Assembly: GCA_902468045.1 (NCBI GenBank)
Contig: CABQXG010000018.1
Location: 1-11,439, forward strand
From: an uncultured Collinsella sp.
Lineage (GTDB): Bacteria; Actinomycetota; Coriobacteriia; Coriobacteriales; Coriobacteriaceae
DNA: 11,439 nucleotides
Direction of reading: 5' to 3'
Positions 7,225 to 11,439 of this stretch are shown here, in pieces (the stretch's first letter is position 1; the number at the start of each line of letters is the position of its first letter). The notes beneath the pieces were generated by a model. The model did not search any database. It was not told the DNA's origin and saw nothing but the letters and a program-made list of their open reading frames with translations. The position numbers and the translations under genes were made by a program.

Positions 7225-8514
7225 ATGAGAACCGAATCGACACCCGGCGCCCGCGGGCCGGTCTTCTGCGGGGTCGACACCCACGCCGACTCGCACTGGC
7301 TGTGCGTCCTCGACTGGAGGGGCCGCAGGGTCCTGTCCCGCCGGTTCCCCGCCGACGCGGCGGGATACGAGGCGCTCGCCGGGGCGATCGCGGCGGCCGG
7401 GGAGCCGGCCTGCGTCGCGATGGAGGGGACGTCGTCCTACGGGGCGGGCCTCACCAGGCACCTCGCGTCGCTGGGGATGCCCGTGCGCGAGGCGCTCTCC
7501 CCGGCGGGGACGCAGAGGAGGCGCCCGGGGCAGGGTAAGTGCGACGAGTCGGACGCGGAGAGGGCCGCCCGCGCGGCGATGTCCGGCTCGAAGCTCGGGA
7601 CCCCCAAGAGCCAGGACGGGTGGGTCGACGGGGTGCGCTGCATGCTCGCGGCGCGCTCCGGGGCGGTGAAGGCGCGGACCTCGGCGATCAACACCGCGAG
7701 GTCGCTGCTCACCACCGCGCCGGAGGGGCTCAGGTCGAGGTTCCGCGGCATGGGAGGGCCGAGGCTGATGGAGGAGCTCCCCTCCGTGCGCGCCGAGGGC
7801 GCGCTGGGCGCCGCGCTCGGCGCGCTGGCGGACCTGTGGGCGGCGGCGCGCGACGCGGCGCTCGACATGGAGCTCGCGATCGAGGCGTCCCTGGAGGAGA
7901 ACTGCCCCGCGCTGCTGGCGATGTACGGGTGCGGGCCCGTGAGCGCGGCCAAGCTCGCGGTCGCAGCCGGGGACAACCCGGGCAGGCTGCGCTCCGAGGC
8001 GTCGTTCGCGGCGATATGCGGGGCCTGCCCCGTCCCCGCCTCGAGCGGCAAGACCGTGAGGCACAGGCTCAACAGGGGCGGCGACCGGCAGGCGAACAGC
8101 GCGCTGCACGAGATCGCGAGGCAGAGGGTCATGCGCGACCCCGAGACCGCCGAGTACGCCGAGAGGGCCAGGGGGCGGGGAAAGAGCGACAGGGAGGTCA
8201 TGAGGTGCCTCAAGCGCTACGTGGCCAGGGAGGCGTACCGGGCGCTGATGCGCCCGCACGAGATCAGGAGGCCGGCGGACGCCTCGGAGCTCGTGGCGGC
8301 CAGGCGCGCGGCGAGGGTCAGCCAGGTGAGGGCGGCGTCCATACTGGGCACCAGCGAGAAGTACATCTCGATGCTGGAGAGGGGCCAAAGGGAGCTCAAG
8401 CCCATAAGGAGGGCCTACGAGGCATGGGTCGAGGCCGGACTTCCGCTCGATTGGGACAGGCAGGCCTTCGAGGCCGAGCGCAAAATGGATTCTAAAAAAC
8501 ACCTTGCCAAATAG
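7225..8514 (+). CDS. IS110-family DEDD transposase with C-terminal HTH
   Basis: This is a 429-residue recombinase that moves the element. The N-terminal RuvC-like DEDD domain shows Asp18 in GVDTHADSHW, Glu67 in AMEGTSSYG, and Asp107/Asp110 in KCDESDAERAA. The C-terminal Transposase_20 domain starts near 228 (ALLAMYGCGPVSAAKLA), continues with FAAICGACPVPASSGKTVRHR, and ends near NSALHEIARQRV (about 302). The serine pair at 273-274 in SSGK matches the position of the catalytic serine. A further region, about 354-402 (ELVAARRAARVSQVRAASIL, then GTSEKYISMLERGQREL), looks like an XRE/Cro-type helix-turn-helix, which is not a standard part of this family. I chose the ATG at 7225 because GGAG lies 6 nt upstream; the in-frame ATG at 7126 has its AGGAG only 1 nt away. 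The reading frame is open and all catalytic residues are present, so the gene looks intact. Confidence 0.88.
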   Translation: MRTESTPGARGPVFCGVDTHADSHWLCVLDWRGRRVLSRRFPADAAGYEALAGAIAAAGEPACVAMEGTSSYGAGLTRHLASLGMPVREALSPAGTQRRRPGQGKCDESDAERAARAAMSGSKLGTPKSQDGWVDGVRCMLAARSGAVKARTSAINTARSLLTTAPEGLRSRFRGMGGPRLMEELPSVRAEGALGAALGALADLWAAARDAALDMELAIEASLEENCPALLAMYGCGPVSAAKLAVAAGDNPGRLRSEASFAAICGACPVPASSGKTVRHRLNRGGDRQANSALHEIARQRVMRDPETAEYAERARGRGKSDREVMRCLKRYVAREAYRALMRPHEIRRPADASELVAARRAARVSQVRAASILGTSEKYISMLERGQRELKPIRRAYEAWVEAGLPLDWDRQAFEAERKMDSKKHLAK

Positions 8515-8529
8515 GAGCGTCAGGACGGA

Positions 8530-8566
8530 GGAAGCCCCGCAGCGCGTAGCGCGCAGCGGGGCTTCC
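8530..8566 (+). terminator. GC-rich hairpin after the transposase gene
   Basis: Starting 16 bp after the transposase stop codon, an 11-bp perfect stem (GGAAGCCCCGC with GCGGGGCTTCC) continues through an A/A mismatch into a 5-bp stem (GCGCG with CGCGC) and a TAG loop. No T tract follows on the plus strand, so it is a poor intrinsic terminator despite its position. It may instead be a structural signal near the right end of the element or protect the transcript 3' end. Confidence 0.45.
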
Positions 8567-8644
8567 GACATGTCCGAGGACGTTCTGAGAGATAGGCCCT
8601 TTTCCGTTTCCGGACGGCCCGATGGGATCAGAGTACCCTTGCTG

Positions 8645-9502
8645 TTACTCTGCTTTGCCCACAGAATTGAGGTTGGTCATGCGGATCTTAACCAGCTCGG
8701 TGATCTCACGCATGCCCTCCTTGGCCGGCTTCTTGGGATCGAAGCAGGCGGGGTTCTCGGCCATGTAGGCCATGAAGCCCTTGGTGTAGGCCTGACGCAG
8801 CTCGGTGGCGTAGTTAACCTTGCAGATGCCGTTCTTCACAGCCTCGGCAACCTGCTCATCGGGCACACCAGAGGTGCCGTGCAGAACCAGCGGCACGTCG
8901 ACGGCGTCGCGGATGGCCTTGACCACGGACTGCTCGATGTGCGGATCGCTCGTGTACACACCGTGGCTGGTGCCAACGCCAATGGCCAGCGAGGTGCAGC
9001 CGGTACGCTCGACGAACTCCTTGGCCTCGGCAGGATCGGTGTAGGGGCTCTCGCCCTCAACCGCGGGACCGTCGTCCTCCTTGCCGCCAACCTTGCCGAG
9101 CTCGGCCTCGACGGGCACGCCCATGGCGCGGCCAGCATCGGCGACGGACTTGGTCAGGGCGATGTTGTCCTCGAAAGACTCGTGCGAGCCGTCGATCATG
9201 ACAGAGGTGTAGCCAGTGCGGAAAGCCTGCATGCAGCGGTCATAGCCATCGCCGTGATCGAGGTGCAGAGCGACGGGCACGGAAGCGCGCTCGGCGGCAG
9301 CCTTGACCATGCCGTAGAAGTAATCCAGGCCAGCGGTCTTGATGGTGCCCGGGGTGGTCTGCATGATGACGGGGGACTTGGTCTCCTCGGCAGCGGCCAG
9401 AACGGCCATAACAAACTCGAGGTTCTCGACGTTGAACGCGCCGACGGCGTAGTGGCCGGCCTGAGCGTCCTTGAGCATCTTTTCGGTGGTAACAAGTGCC
9501 AT
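8645..9502 (-). CDS. fba: Class II fructose/tagatose-bisphosphate aldolase
   Basis: This is a cytosolic zinc-dependent aldolase of 285 residues, matching the short class IIA/GatY-type enzymes. It would reversibly split fructose-1,6-bisphosphate (or tagatose-1,6-bisphosphate) into dihydroxyacetone phosphate and glyceraldehyde-3-phosphate. Visible residues are the substrate strand AVGAFNVENLEF (19-30), LHLDHG (79-84) with catalytic Asp82 and zinc ligand His83, SVMIDGSHESFEDN (100-113), EAELG (132-136), the zinc ligands His180 in GTSHG and His208 in VLHGTSG, and the KVNYATELR phosphate-binding segment (228-236). The ATG at 9502 is set by GGAGAGGAG about 9 nt upstream and by family alignment; upstream in-frame codons are unlike the family. 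It is divergent from a DeoR-type regulator. Its downstream end faces the IS element, and no terminator is visible between 8575 and 8645. Fructose rather than tagatose bisphosphate is preferred because of the nearby sucrose operon and the lack of tagatose genes. Confidence 0.9.
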   Translation of the reverse strand: MALVTTEKMLKDAQAGHYAVGAFNVENLEFVMAVLAAAEETKSPVIMQTTPGTIKTAGLDYFYGMVKAAAERASVPVALHLDHGDGYDRCMQAFRTGYTSVMIDGSHESFEDNIALTKSVADAGRAMGVPVEAELGKVGGKEDDGPAVEGESPYTDPAEAKEFVERTGCTSLAIGVGTSHGVYTSDPHIEQSVVKAIRDAVDVPLVLHGTSGVPDEQVAEAVKNGICKVNYATELRQAYTKGFMAYMAENPACFDPKKPAKEGMREITELVKIRMTNLNSVGKAE

Positions 9503-9836
9503 GAGCGTTTGCTCCTCTCCCTCGCCCGCATCTGGACATCGGGCGTAGTTGTTCACAAGGCGTTTTACCTTGCGTTTTGCTGCGCTCATTGTATGAAATT
9601 CAGCAGCTTTGCACGTGCGAGATATTGAGCCCATGCAGGTCAATACAGTCATTTTTGAAAAGTAAACGGAAGGAATTTGAGCCGAGTGGACATGTTCGAT
9701 ATTGAATTTTGAGCGTTCAGCGTCTTTCTTTTATAGAAAAGATAAGTAATCGAAAGGTGTTTTCTTACTCAAAAAGAAAATGAACGAAAATAGAGTCAAC
9801 ACAATTCCTGCAAATTTAGCCGAGAATGGATCAAGC
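9503..9836. other. Divergent control region, aldolase/DeoR regulator
   Basis: This 334-bp stretch has no convincing gene and is much richer in A+T than its flanks, above all at 9640-9785. On the minus strand the aldolase leader can form CAAGG-taaaacg-CCTTG (9572-9556), and a TACAAT lies further upstream near 9592 without a good -35 partner. On the plus strand it carries the proposed regulator promoter. The octamer GATATTGA occurs twice in direct orientation (9621-9628 and 9698-9705), and a near-palindrome CTTTTATAGAAAAG (9728-9741) covers the regulator -10 box. Either could be a DeoR-type operator, which in this family are often short direct or imperfect inverted repeats. Confidence 0.45.
9709..9737 (+). 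promoter_or_regulatory. Putative promoter of the DeoR-family gene
   Basis: TTGAGC (9709-9714) and TATAGA (9732-9737) each match four of six sigma-70 consensus bases and are separated by exactly 17 bp in an AT-rich setting. Transcription would begin near 9744. The -10 box sits inside an imperfect palindrome, which would allow self-repression. Confidence 0.4.
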
Positions 9837-10640
9837 ATGGCCCATGCAACAACCCGAGCTTTTGCCGACGAACGTCGCGCCGCCATCATGGAGATGCTCG
9901 AACATAACGCCTCCGTTCAGGTGGCAGAAATCGCCCAGACCTTTGGCGTGTCCTCCGTCACGGCCCGCGCCGACTTGGACGCCCTCGCCGAAGCAGGCAA
10001 GCTGCGCCGCACGCACGGCGGTGCCGTATCGCTCCACAAACGCCTGACCGTCTCCACGCAGGATCGCCGCATCAATGTCAACGTCGCTGCCAAGCAGGCC
10101 ATCGCGCAAAGCACCATCGAGCTCGTCAATGACGGTGACACGCTGCTCGTTGACTCGGGCACCACGGCGCTCGAGTTCGTCCGGCTCCTCGATCAGCGCG
10201 ACGGCATCACCGTTATCACGGCCGACATTACCATCGCCGATTATATCGACGAGAGCATGCCCTCGGTCGATGTCGTCATGCTGGGCGGGGCACTGCGCAA
10301 AGGCCATCGTTATTTGTACGGACCGCTCACCATGCAGGCGCTCCAAATGGTCCACGCCGATCTGGCCGTCATGTGCCCCGGCGCCTTTGTCTCCAGCTGC
10401 GGCTTTACGACCGACTTTCCCCAGATGGCCGAGACCAAAACGGCTATGATCACCGCGGCCCATCAAAGCGTCGCCCTCATGGACGCCAGCAAGATTAACG
10501 GACGCGGCATGTACCGCTTTGCCGAGCTGACCGATGTCGACGCCATCGTGATGGACCGTGACCCCGATCATGCCGTCGCCACCTCAATCGCCGAGATCGC
10601 CGACAGCGCACGTCCAGCTCTCATCATCGCCAGCGCTTAA
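9837..10640 (+). CDS. DeoR-family transcriptional regulator
   Basis: This is a 267-residue regulator of the DeoR/GlpR type, which represses sugar-metabolism genes and responds to a sugar phosphate. The N-terminal winged helix-turn-helix is at about 12-66 (ERRAAIMEMLEHNASVQVAE, then SVTARADLDALAEAGKLRRT and HGGAV). The DeoRC sensor domain follows, with LLVDSGTTALEF (103-114) as the phosphate-binding loop, VVMLGGALRKG (146-156), GFTTDFPQMAETKTAMI (189-205) and ALMDASKI (213-220). The start is uncertain. The ATG at 9837 has GGA 6 nt upstream; an in-frame ATG at 9780 would add 19 residues with AT-rich codon use unlike the rest of the gene and has no Shine-Dalgarno sequence. The gene is divergent from the aldolase gene and followed by a strong terminator. 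Control of the aldolase or of its own promoter is an inference; the effector is unknown. Confidence 0.88.
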   Translation: MAHATTRAFADERRAAIMEMLEHNASVQVAEIAQTFGVSSVTARADLDALAEAGKLRRTHGGAVSLHKRLTVSTQDRRINVNVAAKQAIAQSTIELVNDGDTLLVDSGTTALEFVRLLDQRDGITVITADITIADYIDESMPSVDVVMLGGALRKGHRYLYGPLTMQALQMVHADLAVMCPGAFVSSCGFTTDFPQMAETKTAMITAAHQSVALMDASKINGRGMYRFAELTDVDAIVMDRDPDHAVATSIAEIADSARPALIIASA

Positions 10641-10643
10641 ACA

Positions 10644-10684
10644 AAAACCACCACAAAGGTGCCTGTCCCCTTTGTGGTGGTTTT
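10644..10684. terminator. Bidirectional intrinsic terminator
   Basis: A perfect 16-bp inverted repeat, AAAACCACCACAAAGG (10644-10659) against CCTTTGTGGTGGTTTT (10669-10684), surrounds a 9-nt loop. It ends in T runs on both strands, so it can stop transcription of the DeoR-type gene (stop codon ends at 10640) and of the convergent flavoprotein gene (stop codon at 10707-10709). The loop and flanks read GGTGCCTGTCCCC. Confidence 0.88.
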
Positions 10685-10706
10685 GCTCGTTAAAAGCGAA
10701 ATATCG

Positions 10707-11439
10707 CTACTTGGACAGCTCGTCGGCGAGGGCCTCGATCTGGGCGCGCGAGGCGTCGTTGAGCGAGCCCAGCACGGTCACCTTGTTCTGCGCCAGGGTG
10801 ATGTCCTTCATGCGCTCGAGCTCCTTGGTCATAACCTTGGCAGCTGCGGGCGCCCAGGAACCGGACTCGACAAGCGCCACGGTGCGGTTCTGGTAGGCAT
10901 GCTCGGCGAGCGTGTGGATAAAGGTGCTCATGCACGGGAAGATCTCGCCCTGATAGGTAATGGAGGCGAGCACCAGACGGTCATAGCGGAACGCGTCCTC
11001 AACGGCCTCGGCCATGTCGTCGCGAGCCAGGGCAAAGACGGAGACCTTCTGGCCGCGAGCCTCGAGCGCAGATGCGAGCTCCTCGACGGCAGCCTTCAGA
11101 TGGCCATACACGCTCGCATAGGCGATCGTGATGCCCTCGTCCTCGGGCTGATAGCTCGACCAGGTGTTATAGGTGTCGAGGTAGTAGCCCAGGTTCTCGG
11201 TCAGCACGGGGCCGTGGAGCGGGCAGATAATCTGAATGTCCAGGTCGGCGGCCTTCTTGAGCACGGCCTGCACGAACTTGCCGAACTTACCGACGATGCC
11301 AAAGTAGTAGCGGCGAGCCTCGCAAGCCCACCCCTCGGGATCCTCGATGTCGTTGGCGCCAAACTTGCCAAAGCCGTCGGCACTAAAGAGCACCTTGTCG
11401 GTGGACTCGTAGGAGAAGATCACCTCGGGCCAGTGAACG
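10707..11439 (-). CDS. FprA-type flavodiiron protein, 5' end missing
   Basis: This is the C-terminal 243 residues of an A-type flavoprotein, a cytosolic enzyme of anaerobes that reduces oxygen to water or nitric oxide to nitrous oxide using FMN and a diiron site. The visible part begins VHWPEVIFSYE, the end of the metallo-beta-lactamase-like domain. Three of the usual six iron ligands can be located: His in VHWP, Asp in LFSADGFG, and His in CPLHGPVL. The flavodoxin domain follows (from about GITIAYASVYGHLKAAVEEL), with the FMN-contacting loops ASITYQGEIFP and ESGSWAPAAAKVM. The frame stays open to the window edge, and the residues before the GTG at 11423 match the family, so that codon is not a start. 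The gene is convergent with the DeoR-type gene and shares its terminator. No rubredoxin domain is fused at the C-terminus. Oxygen versus nitric oxide preference cannot be decided. Confidence 0.88.
   Translation of the reverse strand, partial: VHWPEVIFSYESTDKVLFSADGFGKFGANDIEDPEGWACEARRYYFGIVGKFGKFVQAVLKKAADLDIQIICPLHGPVLTENLGYYLDTYNTWSSYQPEDEGITIAYASVYGHLKAAVEELASALEARGQKVSVFALARDDMAEAVEDAFRYDRLVLASITYQGEIFPCMSTFIHTLAEHAYQNRTVALVESGSWAPAAAKVMTKELERMKDITLAQNKVTVLGSLNDASRAQIEALADELSK

Larger units (their letters stand above)
6900..8600 (+). mobile_element. IS110-family insertion sequence (ends approximate)
   Basis: The block holds one IS110-type recombinase gene with a non-coding stretch of about 325 bp before it and a strong hairpin after it. 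From about 7010 to 8575 the DNA is clearly richer in G+C than its surroundings, and the gene uses AGG arginine codons heavily while neighbours prefer CGC/CGT; both point to transfer. IS110 elements lack terminal inverted repeats and usually make no target duplication, so the limits given are only bounds set by the repressor gene leader on the left and the aldolase gene on the right. A comparison with a genome lacking the insertion would fix them. Confidence 0.7.

Noticed and set aside
7006..8571. A 521-codon open frame on the minus strand opposite the transposase gene, and a 318-codon plus-strand frame at 7539-8495
   Set aside because: Both are dominated by Arg, Ala, Gly and Pro from very GC-rich DNA and resemble no protein family, while the overlapping transposase frame has all catalytic motifs.
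9503..9652. 50-residue N-terminal extension of the aldolase
   Set aside because: The extension is unlike class II aldolases and would contain the strong ribosome binding site located before the ATG at 9502.
1..11439. CRISPR arrays, tRNA or rRNA genes
   Set aside because: No regularly spaced repeats, no tRNA-like cloverleaf and no rRNA sequence were recognised on either strand.

Overview
The window looks like a chromosomal segment of a high-GC, anaerobic, fermentative Gram-positive gut actinobacterium, most likely a member of the Coriobacteriia such as Collinsella. The grounds are moderately GC-rich coding DNA with strong purine-rich ribosome binding sites, a phosphoenolpyruvate-sugar phosphotransferase (PTS) operon, a DegV-type protein, and an FprA-type diiron flavoprotein of the kind anaerobes use against oxygen or nitric oxide. 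The genus is an inference from gene content; no rRNA or other marker is present.

Left half (1-6860), all genes on the minus strand. A DegV family lipid-binding protein (7-861) lies downstream of a sucrose/fructoside utilisation locus. Read in the direction of transcription, the locus is a LacI/ScrR-type repressor (6757-5747), then a promoter with two tandem LacI-type operators (about 5606-5643), then a divergent GH32 fructosidase (5563-4181), a sucrose-type PTS permease EIIBC (4135-2684) and a canonical sucrose-6-phosphate hydrolase (2582-1140). The permease would import and phosphorylate sucrose or a related fructoside, and the two GH32 enzymes would split the product to glucose-6-phosphate and fructose. 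The motif AAACGNWTGACAT occurs four times: two tandem copies at the operon promoter, one inverted copy beside them, and one just upstream of the repressor gene. This suggests a self-controlled local regulon.

Middle (about 6900-8600). A very GC-rich IS110-family insertion sequence on the plus strand sits between the repressor gene and an aldolase gene. Its DEDD recombinase has an unusual C-terminal XRE-like helix-turn-helix. A structured non-coding stretch of about 325 bp precedes the gene, where IS110-group elements are known to encode a bridge RNA. A near-perfect GC-rich hairpin follows the gene. The exact element ends cannot be fixed from this sequence alone.

Right part (8645-11439). A class II fructose/tagatose-bisphosphate aldolase (minus strand) is divergent from a DeoR-family regulator (plus strand) across an AT-rich control region. 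The regulator ends at a strong bidirectional terminator shared with a convergent A-type flavoprotein gene, whose 5' part lies beyond the window. The aldolase would take hexose phosphates from the sugar operon onward through glycolysis. The DeoR protein is a plausible regulator of the aldolase, but nothing in the sequence proves it.
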